Shown piece after piece: positions 33,725-46,462 of a stretch of 64,000 nt of DNA. The translations under genes were made by a program, and so were the position numbers. Every line of letters starts with the position of its first letter. The stretch's first letter is position 1. The notes below the pieces were generated by a model that worked only from the letters and a program-made list of their open reading frames with translations, was not told where the DNA came from and did not search any database. This stretch comes from Stenogyne calaminthoides (lineage: Eukaryota > Streptophyta > Magnoliopsida > Lamiales > Lamiaceae). Where the stretch lies: positions 22,249,916-22,313,915 of the forward strand of contig JBBCBC010000017.1 in NCBI GenBank assembly GCA_037126765.1. Reading direction: 5' to 3'.

Positions 33725-34483
33725 GAGAAATTCAGGGGTATAAATGCAAATTTGTTTTCTCAGAAGACCTTAAGAGAAATTTGCATCGACAATGCGTAAG
33801 GAACACGCGGCCGATGGTTGGATGAGTTGACGGTGTGAGTAATCACAGCGTATCTATACCATTATTACGGAATATCAAATCGCGCCGATTTGGGAATCGA
33901 GATGACTTTTTGACTCCCCAAAATAAATGTTTTGGCGGGAGTATGACTTAAGTGCATAGGAAATGCGGCCTGAATAGAAGAAGACTGAAGAATGAACAGG
34001 ATCAGATAAGAGAATCAGATAAGTGGATAAGATAAGTAACGAAGTGGATCAAACAAGAATCTGATCAAATGAGTGGAATATTGTTGGGAAATGCTAAGGC
34101 TACCATCAGTAAGGTCAACAAGTAATCAAGCCAACCAGATCAGATCACAGTGGTAACTGGTTGATTACAATATCAATCAGTCAGATACATTTCTTATTTA
34201 TCCCTTTCTGAACATCTTATATGCTTTATTTAAATAAATTGATTTTTTTACTCTGTTTTCTCTTAACTTTGTGACGCATGCACTGCAAAACATTTAATGC
34301 GGACATGGGAATGTGTATTTAATGCGTTTTATTGCAAATTTTCGAGTCCGGAATACGAGAAGACTATTTTTCTCAACCGTGCGATTAAAACACTTTTCGG
34401 CCGACTAATCTCAGCCACTAATTTCAAAACACGGACACTTGAGTACCTTTGGAAAGTTGTGCAAAAAGGTTTCCCTCGCATAC
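33725..34483. other. Spacer between two divergent TATA boxes, element 1
   Basis: About 760 bp without coding potential between the antisense TATA (33716-33724) and the sense accessory-gene TATA (34484-34490). It includes GAATCTGATCAA-like repeats near 34000-34080 and an AT-rich part (about 34190-34260). Element 2 keeps the corresponding spacer (45653-46381). It probably holds upstream control sequence for both transcription units. Confidence 0.5.
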
Positions 34484-34490
34484 TATAAAT
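34484..34490 (+). promoter_or_regulatory. TATA box of the accessory gene, element 1
   Basis: CATACTATAAATTCAAA, followed by a TTTCTCAGAAAACC leader. It is conserved in element 2 (minus strand, 45646-45652). Between here and the ATG at 34763 the leader contains GGTAATTT (about 34629) and an AT-rich stretch, so a leader intron is possible. Confidence 0.55.
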
Positions 34491-34762
34491 TCAAATATTT
34501 CTCAGAAAACCTTCTTTCCACTACTTCGTCTTCTCAAAAGATCAAACTTTTAAAATCTTCAGAAATTTACTTTCCAAAATCAATTGATTCTATTTACACG
34601 ATTTCTCAATCCTACGAATCAATATCTGGTAATTTTTTTTTTTTGTACTGCATGATTTAAATTCACCTTAGGTTTACAAGTCGTGCTGTTATATTTCTGT
34701 AATTTCTATCTGCATCGATCTATATGCTTACTTAAGGGAAAAAGTTCTGCAACTTCACATCA

Positions 34763-37700
34763 ATGAAGAAAGATATCATTGATGAGAAGTATGTAGTATT
34801 TTCAATCACCTCAGATCCTGAATCGCTGGAAATTCTGGAGTGCTTGCGAGAGTGTGGTCTTGAACAATATTGCTCTAGACATCAGAACATTGTCCACACA
34901 CATGAAGCCCTAGAGTTTCTGTACAATCTACAGAGGGACGAGGACATTGATGCTGACCTGATTTCTTCCGTTGGAGGATTGGAAGTACGAGTGTCAAATG
35001 ATGATCTCCAGAGGATCTTCGGTCTCACTCGAGGAAGCATCAACCCAGAAACCTACACGACTGATGTAGGAGAGAAGGACTTTCTTGAAGCAGAGCTGTT
35101 GAGGCCAACAAACAAGGAGAATACAACGAATGTCAAAACCTCCTACCTGAAGAGAAAATATCGCCTTCTCCTTGAGGTCGTTCAGAAGGTGATTATGTGC
35201 TCAACTTACAGTCTTGATGCTGTCACTTCTTATAAGATCAGTGTCATGACTGCAATCATCAAGAAAGCTTCCGATATGGATTGGTTGGGTATGGTCAAGG
35301 CAAGACTGCGGAAAGACTCGGGGAAGTTCGATCTGACCCAGAGGAATGAAGTGTGCTTATCTTCCAAGTGCTCCTTCATGCACAAAATGTCAATCATTAT
35401 GTCAGACAAGCTGCCAAAGAACTATGAATGGAATAAGAATGGTGCGAAGGTGTATCAAGCAAAGCACAAGGCCATCTTGGGCAAGGATGAGCCTCTGCCT
35501 GGTCAATCTGATGAGGACCCTACTCCTTATGTGCCCAAACCAAAGGGAGAAACAAAGGGAAAAGAAAAGGCAACTGCATCTTCAGAAGCGCAGGGAACGG
35601 CCATTCCAGAGAAGAGGTTGAAGAGGAAGGATCTGGCCAAGAAACCAGATGCTCAACGAAAACGTCAGAAGAGAGTTACTTCTCCTCTGAAGACTGCTCC
35701 TAGTTCTGCTCAACAAGTTCACAGAACGGAGGATCTGATTCAGGTTGAATCAGAAGTGAGGATAGCAGTTAGTTCTGAGCACACTGCCAATGAAGTAAGG
35801 GACGAGCAGATGATCGAAGAAGAAGGAGAGAAAGTTGTCAGAGGAACTAAAGTGGAGCACTCTGAGGAAGAATCATCATCTGATTCTCTGCCTCTCACCA
35901 AGATCTTCCAAAAAGAAAGATCGTCTGAAGTGCAGGAAAAAGCCATTCCAGAGAAGAGGATGAAGAGGAAGGATCTGGCCAAGAAACCAGATGCTCAGCG
36001 GAAACATCAGAAGAGAGTCACATCTCCTCTGAAAACTGCTCCAAGTTTTGCCCAGCAAGTCAGCAGAACGAAGGATCTGATACAAGTAGGATCAGAAGAA
36101 GAGATAGCAGTCCGCTCTGAGCCCACTATCAGAGAAGTAAGAGAAGAGCAGATGATCGCAGCAGAAGGAGAGAAATCTGTCAGAGGGACAGAAGTGGAGC
36201 AACCTGAGGAAGAATCACCATCTGATTCTCTGCCTCTCACCAAGATCTTCCAGAAAGCAAGATCGCCAACACCCACTTCCAAATCACCATCACCCTCTCC
36301 TCAAAAATCATCACCACCACCCTCTCCTCACAAAACATTCTCACCCTCACCCTCACCAGTCAGATCACCCAGATCTCCCACTCCCCCAACCAATGAACCT
36401 GTTCAGGAAACTGAACCTCGTCAACAATTGGAAAACGAACATGAACCACATATATCCCCATCTCATTCCCAATCTCCAGACAAGATACCAGAACCTGAGA
36501 GATCTCACAAGCGTGTATCCGTCTCTCATAATCCTTCAATACCAGAATCGTGCTTGATTCACCTGATTTAGAAAGAGTGAAGCAACAAATCAAGGAGTAT
36601 CTGCTGGACCTGTGCCCAGAATTGGATCAACATCCTGGCATCCAGCATCAGATAGAAGAAATTGTGTTCTGGAGGGATATCAGATTGAAAAGCATCGAGG
36701 AGTTTCTGATCCTCATGACAACTCTGGGATCTGACTTCTTTGTAGACTTGGAGATGAAGTGCTTGGAGAACGCTGGGATTGATAGCGCTGTTGAATTGAC
36801 CTCTAAGGATGATATCACATGGTTGATTCATGAAAGGTTCGGGATTGCTGACAATAGAGAGGTAACTATTCAACGTCCTACAGATCTTGAGGGAGCTACC
36901 GATGAACCGAGAATGGGTGCTGCAGATGAGACCCAACTTGGCAAGGCTTCAACATCTGACCAGACTGCTATGCTGAGCTTCGATATCCTAGATCTTCGTA
37001 CTGAGAAGATTCAAGATGGGACAAAGGCTAAAATTGAAGACAAATTCACAGCTCTCACAGCAGATCTGATGAAGAGGTTTGAAGAAGAGCAAACGAAACT
37101 GGTTGACAGAGAAAGGAGTCTCACAGTTGAGAAACTCTCACAGATGCACAATGCCATCCTTTCTGATGTGATGCAACTAGTAAATCCGCTTGCCGAGAAG
37201 CTCAATCTCCAGTCTGATAAACTCAAAGTTCAGACAGACATGCTCAATGAGACACAGGTGCTACTGGAAAGTGTATGGGCATCCCTGGAGAAGACTGACA
37301 ACCACATGGATATGGGTTAGAAGCACTTTGCAGCTTCAACAGAACGAGCAAGAAAGGACATCGAATTTGATCTCAGACGCTTTTTAACTCCTGCACCTTC
37401 TGCCACCGCTCAGATCACTCCTCTTGTTGTTGAGGAACTCAGAGAGGAGATCACACGGCAGTTTATTGCTCTGAATCGCAGGCTGTCCAACCTCTTTGAT
37501 GAAACCAAAAAAGGGGGAAGGACAAGAGAAAGAAGAAAAACAGACACAGTTGGTAACTATTGCATCTTTTCCAGAAACCACTGTATTTGACTTGCCTAAA
37601 GCCACTCCATCTACTGATCTTGTTACTGATCTAAAAGAAACTGTGGAGCAACATAGCAAAGAGATCACTGAGCAGAAGATTGCTCTTTCAGATATTATTG

Positions 37701-38503
37701 CCAGAGTCGATAAGATTGAAGACTTCTCTTCGTCTGTACAGAAAAGAATGGAAATTGATGATCAGACCAAGAGCCTTGAACTCGCTAAGAAATTAGCTGA
37801 AGAAGACGAATGAGATGAACCTGAGCAGACTCTGAAGAGAAAGAAAGGCAAAGGCAAGATGGTGAAAGCTACTGCTGAAGTTCAGAGACAAGGACAAGTA
37901 TCCTCTATCAAAAGCCAGATGTCTCCTGAACAAATTCAAGAGCAATCAAGACAGAGAATAAGAGAGGCTGCCATCAAGAAGCAGAAGTTAGGAGAGGCTA
38001 AGGGACTAAACATCGCATACATCCGAAGGAAGAGGAAGAATGAAGCTGCAGCAGAGGAGATTGCTTGGGAAAAGAATGGCCTTTCGGCACCTGTTAACGA
38101 CATCCTCTGTGCCCGGCTAGATCTGCTTCCTAAATGGGATCAGATCAGAGCAGAATGGTTGTGTGATGTGTACATCCTGGAGATGATTCCGATTCATCAA
38201 GACCAAACAGAAAATGATGATGAATTTCGGAACTGGTTAGAAACGAAGTACCCAGACATCTACCAGACGGTGATGAAGGAAGGGAAGATCATGTCACTGA
38301 TACCTGAAGCTCCCCCATTTGAACAACTCCTTCCACCTTTGCGTCCAGACAACAAGCTAGATGCTGTCAAATTCAAGGATGCCTACTATGGATTTGCTGA
38401 CAAAGGAGGGATCCATAGAAGAGAAGATCTGGACAAGCTAATGCAAAGGATGTACAAGATGTTTGACATACCCAAAGAACTTCAAAGGTTCAAGTACACC
38501 TGA
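34763..38503 (+). pseudogene. 3' accessory gene of the Sirevirus-like element 1 (unknown function)
   Basis: The reading sense covers about 1,240 codons between pol and the polypurine tract, the place of env-like genes in Sireviruses. The N-terminal 190 residues form a conserved part (LEFLYNLQRDEDID, VRVSNDDLQRIFGLTRGS, YLKRKYRLLLEVVQK), resembling, from memory, the 'putative plant transposon protein' type of domain. Then follow a basic, acidic and Ser-rich part duplicated in this copy (period 342 bp), and a Ser/Pro tract (PSPSPQKSSPPPSP). After these come LLDLCPELDQHPG, long Lys/Glu-rich coiled-coil segments and a C-terminal domain (AYYGFADKGGIHRREDLDKL). No membrane helix or signal peptide is seen, so an envelope role is unlikely. 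Breaks: frameshift near 36540, TAG 37318-37320 (Trp), frameshift near 37510, TGA 37811-37813. Confidence 0.7.
35600..36283 (+). repeat. 342-bp in-frame tandem duplication in the accessory gene
   Basis: The block starting GCCATTCCAGAGAAGAGG begins at 35600 and again at 35942, a period of 342 bp (114 codons). Both units read EKR(L/M)KRKDLAKKPDAQRK up to DSLPLTKIFQK. Element 2 has one unit only. Confidence 0.85.
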
Positions 38504-38694
38504 GGAAGACAACTTGGAGTCAGATGATAGGTACGTTTTCATGTATTCTGTAATGTACACACCTATCTGAATGAAATATTCTATCTCTCTGATTCTAAGA
38601 CAACATCTCATTGTCTTCTAAGTATGTACTATTTTACATTATATGCATTTCTACTCATGTTATCTGTTTTTCTGATTAAGTGTTTTGGTTCCAT
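38504..38694. other. 3' non-coding sequence between accessory gene and polypurine tract
   Basis: There is no gene. It contains TGTAATGTACACACC and an AT-rich stretch near 38625-38650 that may hold the accessory transcript's end. Confidence 0.4.
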
Positions 38695-38709
38695 CAAAAA
38701 GGGGGAAAT
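38695..38709 (+). other. Polypurine tract of element 1
   Basis: AAAAAAGGGGGAAAT immediately before the LTR start TGTTGGGAAATT. Element 2 has the same tract on the minus strand at about 41563-41577. Confidence 0.85.
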
Positions 38710-39845
38710 TGTTGGGAAATTTGTATTTAGTTTTGATGGAAGTTCCAAAACATGTTGTAATAGGACTAGTCAGATCTGTTAGCTGACCGATGACGTAGAA
38801 TCAGATTAAGATGACCAGCTGAAATGTATAGATAGCTGATGTAAAAGATAGGTCACATATTGAGGGGGAACTCAATATGTATAGGTCAGGTCAAATTATC
38901 AGATGACCATATAAGGTCAGATGATCAGAAGACTAAGACAAGTCAGAAGACAAGAAGAAGTCAGATGAACAGGTGAAGACAGAAGACACTGAGACTCAGA
39001 TAAACCTGAAGACTCAGATAAACCTGAAGACTCAGATAAGCCTGAAGACTCAGAGAAACCTGAAGACTCAGTAAGAAACCTGAAGACTCAGTATGACTGA
39101 AGACACTGAGGCTCAGAGTAACCTAAAGATCAGAAGACTACCAGAAGACCAGAAGACCTACATCAGCCGAGTCTGCAAATTGTGCTAAGACAATCTACAT
39201 CAGAAGACTCTATCAGGTAGACTGATCAATTATCTGATCAGGTCAGCTCACGCCTGGCATCAATCAAAATGGTACACCAGACAAGACGAATATTCTACAA
39301 AAGGAATATCAATGTCAAATGGACAAATACTGAAGTGCCGTACTCGTAAGCCAAAGAGAAAGCGACACGTGCACAAAAAGAGCTGACAATGCGGGATTCG
39401 ACTCTACGGACACAAACAACGCTAATCATGCCTTCGGCCACGCCGATATTCGGAGCACGTCACATCAAATCCTACAAACCTACCAAATATAGCCCGAAAT
39501 TCAAATTGCTCTCCAACGACTATTTGATTTTGTGGTCTATAAAATGGGATTGCTCTTCAAAATTGAAAAAAAAAACTGGATCGAGCAGACTGAAAAAGAA
39601 GCAAAAACTATAGCAGAATTTCCACTCGAAGAACACCGAATTTGAAGATTATTCTTAAGTGTTCATCCCACTGTTCTTAGCATAGAAATCTCATCCTCTA
39701 GCATTTGGCTACTTAAACACTAGGATAGATTTCCAGTTGTAACCACAACAAATCTTTACCCAATCTCAATGTTAGGTTAAGTTTGTTTTAGCAAGATTTC
39801 AGACTAGGAATTCTAGTTCTGATTTCTGGGATCGATTGAGTGTGA
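38710..39845 (+). mobile_element. 3' LTR of element 1, left part
   Basis: It starts TGTTGGGAAATT and matches the 5' LTR through the uninterrupted array target (CCGATATTCGG near 39445) and the TATA box (39538-39544). It stops at TGTGA (39841-39845), the left target duplication of element 2. The LTR resumes at 55263. Confidence 0.9.
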
Positions 39846-41562
39846 TGTAGGTCCCGAACGGGTTTTGTGAGGGTAGAAGTCTAGAGGGGAGGGGTGAATA
39901 GACTTCTAAAACTTTTTCGTCTTGGATCGGTGTGATTTGCAGATTTCTGATCGAGTGCTAGTGTATCGGTTTAGATCGATGTTCAATCTTCTTGAGTGCC
40001 CGAGGCGGATCGGTTTGATATCTGTCGATTTAAGCGAGAGTCGCGGAAGCTTGTTTTTACCCGTGTGAAAAACCGGTTTTATCAATTGATTCTTAAGTCG
40101 GTTTTTCAACCGGTGACTAAGGTGTCAACTTGATCACATCGAGGTTGCTTGGTGATCGAGCTTAACTTAGAATATGTATGCGCTTTTAAACTCAGTTGTG
40201 TGAATAGTGTAAAGCAATAAGAAAGCAAGTAAATGCAAACAAGACTTTTATAGTGGTTCAGACAAAAACCGACTTACGTCCACTCTTCCCTTAACACAGG
40301 GGAACCTTAACCGAACTTAACCGAACTTAACCTGTGGGACTTATCTCCCTCACGGGATGGCCAATAGATGTTTAATGAGTTCACACTCAACAGATGTTTA
40401 TCGAGTTCACACTCAACCGAACTAGAAATCAGAAAACTAAAATCCCTAGTCTGAAATCTTGCGGTAACAAACTTGACCTAAATTGAGTTTGGGTAAAGAA
40501 TGTTTGAGGGTTCCAACTAGAAATCTATCCTGGTATTTTAGGTAGCCAAATGCTAGTGGATAGGATTTCTTGCTAAGACCAATGGGATGAACACTCTAAG
40601 AATAATCTTCAAATATGGTGTTCTTCCAGCGGAAATTCTGAAGGCTTTTTGCTTCTTGAGAATTTGAGTTAATGTTGTGGTTTCGCTTTGCTCAATTGTT
40701 CATGTGAAAATAGTTGGTCTCTTGTCCTCCCTACTTTTCACTTGACGAGCAATCCCATTATATAGACCTCGAAATCAAAGAGCCGTTGGAGAGCAATTTA
40801 AATTTCGGGCTATGTTAGGTAGGTTGTAGGATATGATTGTGACGTGCTCCGAATATCAGCGTGGCCGTAGGCATGATTAGCGCCGTTTATGTCCGCAGCG
40901 TCGAATCCCGTAATGTCAGCTCTTTTTGTGCACGTGTCGCTTTCTTCGATATGAGGCAACACTTGATAATTTGTCCGTTAGACGATTGATATTCCTTTTG
41001 TAGACGATTCGTCTTGTCTGGTGTATCTTTTTGATTGACACCAGGTGTGAGCTGACTTGATCGAGGAATTGATCAGTCTACCTTATTGAGTCTTCTGATG
41101 CAGATTATCTTAGCTCAATATGCAGACTCGGTTGATATAGGTCTTCAGGTCTTTTAGTAGTCTTCGATCTTGGTGACTCACGAGCCTCGTTGTGTCTGCA
41201 AATCACCGAGTCTTGAGTTTGTTCTCGAAGTCTTGAGGTTTATCCGAGTCTTGAGTTCATCCGAGTCTTCGTGTTCATCCGAGTCTTCAGGTCTTCTGTC
41301 TTCACCTGATCTTTTGACTTCTTGTCTTCTGATTTGTTCTTAGTCTTCTGATCATCTGACCTTATCTGGGTTATTTGATACTTCGACCTGACCTATACAT
41401 ATTGAGTTCCCCCTCAATATGTGACCTATCTTTTACATCAGCTATCTATACATTTCAACTGGTCATCTTAATCGATTCTAAGTCATCACACCAATGTGTC
41501 CGATGGTCCTATTATATTTGTTTTGGAACTTCCATCAAAACTAAAGTACATATTTCACAACA
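39846..41562 (-). mobile_element. 3' LTR of element 2
   Basis: It begins TGTAGGTCCCGAACGG and ends TTTCACAACA (expected TTTCCCAACA), next to the polypurine tract. TATATAA-like box near 40758 on the minus strand. Compared with the 5' LTR of the same element (53566-55257), it has many CAG/CTG-to-CG-like differences, densest at 39920-40060 and 41180-41300. Confidence 0.9.
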
Positions 41563-41695
41563 ATTTCCCCCTTTTTGATGGAACCAAAACACTTAATCAG
41601 AAAAACAGATACCACGAATAGAAATGCAGATAATGAAATCAGTACATACCTTAGAAGACAATGAGATGTTGTCTTAGAATCAGAGAGATGGAATA

Positions 41696-42060
41696 TTTGC
41701 AGCTCTTTGGGGATGCCAAACATCTTGTACATCCTTTGCATCAGCTTGTCTAGATTCTCTCTTCTATGGATCCCTCCTTTTTCAGCAAATCCATAGTAGG
41801 CATTCTTGAACTTTACAGTATCTAGCTTTTTGTCTATCATCTGATTCCATGATGTCTTCCTCAGGTGTACTTGAACATTTGCAGCTCTTTGGGGATGCCA
41901 AACATCTTGTACATCCTTTGCATCAGCTTGTCCAGATCCTCTCTTCTATGGATCCCTCCCTTTTCAGCAAATCCATAGTAGGCATTCTTGAACTTTACAG
42001 TATCTAGCTTTTTGTCTGGACGCAAAGGCGGAAGGAGTAGTTCAAAGGGTGGAGCTTCTG
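41696..42060 (-). repeat. 182-bp tandem duplication at the accessory gene's 3' end
   Basis: The block TTTGCAGCTCTTTGGGGATG starts at 41696 and again at 41878. Both units encode, on the minus strand, the C-terminal KFKNAYYGFAEKGGIHRRE segment, so the final domain is duplicated downstream of the normal stop. Confidence 0.85.
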
Positions 42061-45000
42061 GTATCAGTGACATGATCTTTCCTTCTTCATCACTGTCTGG
42101 TAGAAGTCTGGATACTTTATTTCTAACCAGTTCCGGAATTCATCATCATTTTCAGTCTGATCTTGATGAATTGGAATCTTCTCCAGGATGTAAACGTCAC
42201 ATAACCATTCTCCTCTGATCTGATCCCATTCTGGAAGCAGATCTAGCCGTGCACAGAGGATGTCTTTAATAGGTGCCAGAAGGGCATTCTTCTCCCAAAC
42301 AATCTCCTCTGCTGCAGCTTCGTTCTTCCTCTTCCTTCAGATGTATGCGATGTTCAGTCCCTTAGCCTCTACTAACTTCTGCTTCTTGATGGCGGCCTCT
42401 CTTATTCTCTGTCTTGTCTTCTCTTGAATTTGTTCAGGAGTCATCTGGCTTTTGGTGGAGAATAGCTGGCCTTGTCTCTGATCTTCTGCAGTTGCTTTCA
42501 TTATCTTGCCTTTGCCTTTCTTTCTCCTCAGAGTCTGCTCAGGTTCATCTTGTTCGTCTTCTTCCGCTATTTTCTTAGCGAGTTCAAGGCTCTTGGCCTG
42601 ATCATCAGTTTCCATTCTTTTCTGTACGAACAAAGAAAAGTCTTCAATCTTGTCGACTCTGGCAGTAACCTCTGAAAGAGCAATTTTCTGTTCAGCGATC
42701 TCTTTACTATGTTGCTTCACAGTTTCTTTCACTTCAGCAACGAGATCGATAGATGGAGTGGCTGGCAAGTTAGATACAGTGGTTTTTTGGTAGAGATGTA
42801 ATTGTTACCAACTGTGTCTATTTTTCTTTCTTCTCTTTATTCTCATGTCCTTCCCCCTTTTTGGTTTCATCAAAGAGGTTGGACATCTTGCGGTTCAGAG
42901 TATTGAATTGCCATGTGATCTCCTCTCTGACTTCCTCCTCAACAAGAGGGGTGATCTGAACGGTGGCTGAAGGTGCAGGTTTCAAGAAGCGTCTGAGAGT
43001 AGCTTCGATGTCCTGTCTTGCTTGTTCTGCAGAAGCTACAAAGTGTTTCCAACCCATATCCATGTGGTTGTTAGTTTTCTCCAAAGATGCCCAGACATTC
43101 TCCAAAAGTACCTGTGTCTGATTGAGCATATCTGTCTGAATTTTGAGTTTGTCAGACTGGAGATTGAGCTTCTCGGCAAAAGGATTAACTAGTTGCATTA
43201 CTTCAGAAAGGATGGCATTATGCATCCCAGCTGTGTGACTTCTTTCTCTGTCAACTAGTTTTGCTTGCTCTTCTTCAAATCGCTTCATCAGATCTGCTGT
43301 GAGAACTGCGAATTTGTGTTCAATAGCAGCCTTGATCCCATCCTGAATCTTCTCAGTATAAAGATCTAGGGTATCAGAGCTCATCGTAGCAGTCTGGTCA
43401 GATGTTGAAGCCTTGCCAAGTCGGGTCTCATCTACAGCACCCATTCTCGGTTCATCGGCAGCTCCGTCATGATCTGTAGGAGGTTGAATGGTTTCCTCCC
43501 TGTAATCAGTAATTCCGAACCTTTCGTGAATCAACCATCTGATATCATCGTTAGATGCCAGTTCAACTGCACTTTCAATCCCAACATTGTTTAAGCATTT
43601 CAACTCCAAGTCTACAAAGAAATCTGATCCCAGAGTTGTCATAAGAATAAAAAATTCTTCAATGCTTTTCAGTCGGATATCCCTCAAGAACACGATTTCT
43701 TCTATTTGTTGCTGGATGCCAGGATGTTGATCCAATTCAGGGCATAGATCTAGCAGATACTCCTTGATATGTTGCTTCATTATCCTTATGATGGGGCTTT
43801 CTAGAGCAGGTGAAGCAAGGACTGTTCTGGTGTTGAAGGGATTATGAGAGATGGACACTCGCTTGTCGGATCTCTCAGGTTCTTGAGACTTGATCGGGGA
43901 TTGGGATATTTGTGGTTCATTTTCAGCGTGTTGAGGGTGTTCAGTTTCCTGAACAAGTTCATTGATTGGTGGTGTGGGAGATGTTGTTCTGATAGGTGAG
44001 GGTGATGGTGAGAAGGTTTTGTGGGGAGAGGGTGGAGGTGATGATTTTTGAGGAGAGGGTGATGGTGATTTGGAAGAGGGCGTTGGCGATCTTGCTTTCT
44101 GGAAGATCTTGGTGAGAGGCAGAGAATCAGATGGTGATTCTTCCTCAGGTTGCTCCACTTCTGTCCCTCTGACAGATTTCTCTCCTTCTGCTGCGATCAT
44201 CTGCTCTTCCCTTACTTCTCTGATAGTGGGCTCAGAGCGGACTGCTATCTCTTCTTCTGATCCTACTTGTATCAGATCCTTCGTTCTGCTGACTTGCTGG
44301 GCAGAACTTGGAGCAGTTTTCAGAGGAGATGTGACTCTCTTCTGACGTTTCCGCTGAGCATCTGGTTTCTTGGCCAGATCCTTCCTCTTCATCCTCTTCT
44401 CTGGAATGGCCTTTTCCTGCACTTCAAACAATGCAGTTGCTTTATCTTTTCCCTTCTTTTCTCCCTTGGGTTTGGGCACATAAGGAGTTGGATCTTCATC
44501 AGATTGTCCAGGTAGGGACTCATCCTTGCCCAATATGGCCTTGTGCTTTGCTTGGTATATCTTCGCTCCATTCTCGTTCCATTCATAATTCTGTGGCAGC
44601 TTATCTGACAGAATGATAGAGATTTTGTGTATGAAGGAGCACTTGGAAGATAAGCACACTTCATTGCTCTGGGTCAGTTCGAACTTCCCAGAGTCTTTTC
44701 GTAGACGTGCTTTGACCATACCCAACCAATCAATATCTGAAGCCTTCTTGATTATTGCAGCCATGACACTTATCTTATATGAAGTGACCGCATCAAGGCT
44801 GTAAGTTGAGCACATGATCACCTTCTGAACGATCTCAAGAAGAAGGCGATATTTTCTCTTCAGATAGGAGACTTTGACATTCGTCGTGTTCTCCTTGTTT
44901 GCAGGACTCAACAGCTCGGCTTCAAGAAATTCCTTTTCTCCTACATCAGACGTGTAGGTATCTGGATTGATGCTTCCTCGAGTTAGACCGAATATCCTCT

Positions 45001-45304
45001 GGAGATCGTCATTCGACACTCGAACTTCCAGTCTGCCAACGGAAGAAATCAGGTCAGCATCGTTGTCTTCATCCCTCTATAGATTATATAGAATCTCCAG
45101 GGCTTCATAGGTGTGGACGATGTTCTGATGTGTAGAGCAGTATCGTTCCAGCCAACATGCTCGCAAGCACTCCAGAATTTCCAGCGATTCAGGATCTGAG
45201 GTGATGGTGAAGACTACGTACTTTTCATCAATAATGTCTTTCTTCATCGATGCAAAGTTGCAGAACTTTTTCCCTTGGCCCGGTCGTGGAACAAGATATG
45301 CCAT
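41861..45304 (-). pseudogene. 3' accessory gene of element 2 (unknown function)
   Basis: Minus-strand counterpart of 34763-38503. The start is MAYLVPRPGQGKKFCNFAS (ATG 45302-45304), which is intact here but lost in element 1. A TAG near 45075 (Gln CAG in element 1) precedes a 733-codon open frame (42818-45019). That frame includes the VRVSNDDLQRIFGLTRG region, the basic/acidic part in single copy, the Ser/Pro tract, LLDLCPELDQHPG and long coiled-coil segments. Frameshifts near 42800 and between 42340 and 42073 lead to the C-terminal domain, which ends GIPKELQMFKYT. This copy is the better guide to the intact protein (about 1,120 residues). No membrane segment is seen, and function is unknown. 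Confidence 0.7.
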
Positions 45305-45645
45305 TTATGTACGATATGCAAATTGATGTTTAGTTTGAGTAAGATATTTCAATAAATTCAGTCAAACCAGTAATCTTAGCATCAATTTAGCAAGTAAGCG
45401 TTTAGATCTATAAAAATTACAGAACCATAGCATCACAACTTGTAAACCTAGGTACCAGAGAGAAATTGAAATCATGCAATATTTAAACAAGAAATTACCA
45501 GAAATTGATTCGAATGATTTAGAAAATGGAAGAGTAGAATCAATTGATTTCGAAAGTAATTTTCTGAAGATTTTGAAAGTTTTGATCTTTTAAGAACTTT
45601 GAGAAGACGAAGTAGTGGAAAGAAGTTTTCTGAGAAAGATTTGGA

Positions 45646-45652
45646 CTTTATA
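45646..45652 (-). promoter_or_regulatory. TATA box of the accessory gene, element 2
   Basis: The minus strand reads GCATACTATAAAGTCC, matching the position and context of 34484-34490 in element 1, about 340 bp upstream of the start at 45304. Confidence 0.55.
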
Positions 45653-46381
45653 GTATGCGAGGGAAAACCTTTTTTTTACACAACTTTCCAAAGTACTCAA
45701 GTATCCGTGTTTTGAAATCAGTGGCTGGGATTAGTCGGCCAAAAAGTATTTTGATCGCACGATTGAGAAAAGTAGTCTTCTCGTATTTCACACTCGAAAA
45801 TTCGCAATAAAGTGCATTAAAAAAACACATTTCCAAGTCCGCATTAAAAGTTTTGCAGAGCATGCGTCATAAAGTGAAAACATAATAAAATTCAGTTTAT
45901 TTAAATAACGCATATAAGGTATTCAGAAAGGATAAATAAGAGAACGTATCTGACTGATTGATATTGTAATCAACCAGTTACCACTTGTGATCTGATCTGG
46001 TACTTGTTGACCTTACTGATGGTAGCCTTAAGCATTTCGCAACATTATCTCACTCATCTGATCAGATTCTTGCTTGAAACATTTCGTTACTTATCTGATC
46101 CACTTATCTGATACACTTCATCCTTCAATCTTCTTCTAATCAGCCCGCATTTACTGAAGTCAACTCCCGCCAAAACATTTACTTCGGGGAGTTAAAAAGT
46201 CACCTCGATTCCCAAATAGGCGCGATTTGACATTTCGTAATAATGGCATAGATACGCTGTGATTACTCACACCGTCAACTCATCCAACCATTAGCCGCGT
46301 GTTCCTTACGCGTTGTCGATGCAAATTTCTCTTAAGATCTTCTGAGAAAATAAATTTGCATTTACACCCCTAATTTCCTTC
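45653..46381. other. Spacer between two divergent TATA boxes, element 2
   Basis: About 730 bp, the counterpart of 33725-34483. There is no coding potential. Conserved CGCGTGTTCC and CACACCGTCAACTCATCC words lie close to the antisense TATA. Confidence 0.5.
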
Positions 46382-46388
46382 TATAAAT
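46382..46388 (+). promoter_or_regulatory. TATA box of the antisense gene, element 2
   Basis: CTATAAATTAGCC, followed by the ACAACACAACATAAACC leader, 75 bp before the ATG at 46463. It is conserved with 33716-33724. Confidence 0.55.
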
Positions 46389-46462
46389 TAGCCTGGGGTG
46401 TTTAGGCAAACAACACAACATAAACCATTCATCTTCTTTAGCATATACTTCATGCTTTTCCG

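Noticed and set aside
36240..36420. Ser/Pro-rich tract as an extensin-like host gene
   Set aside because: It is continuous with the accessory gene of the element and present in both elements.
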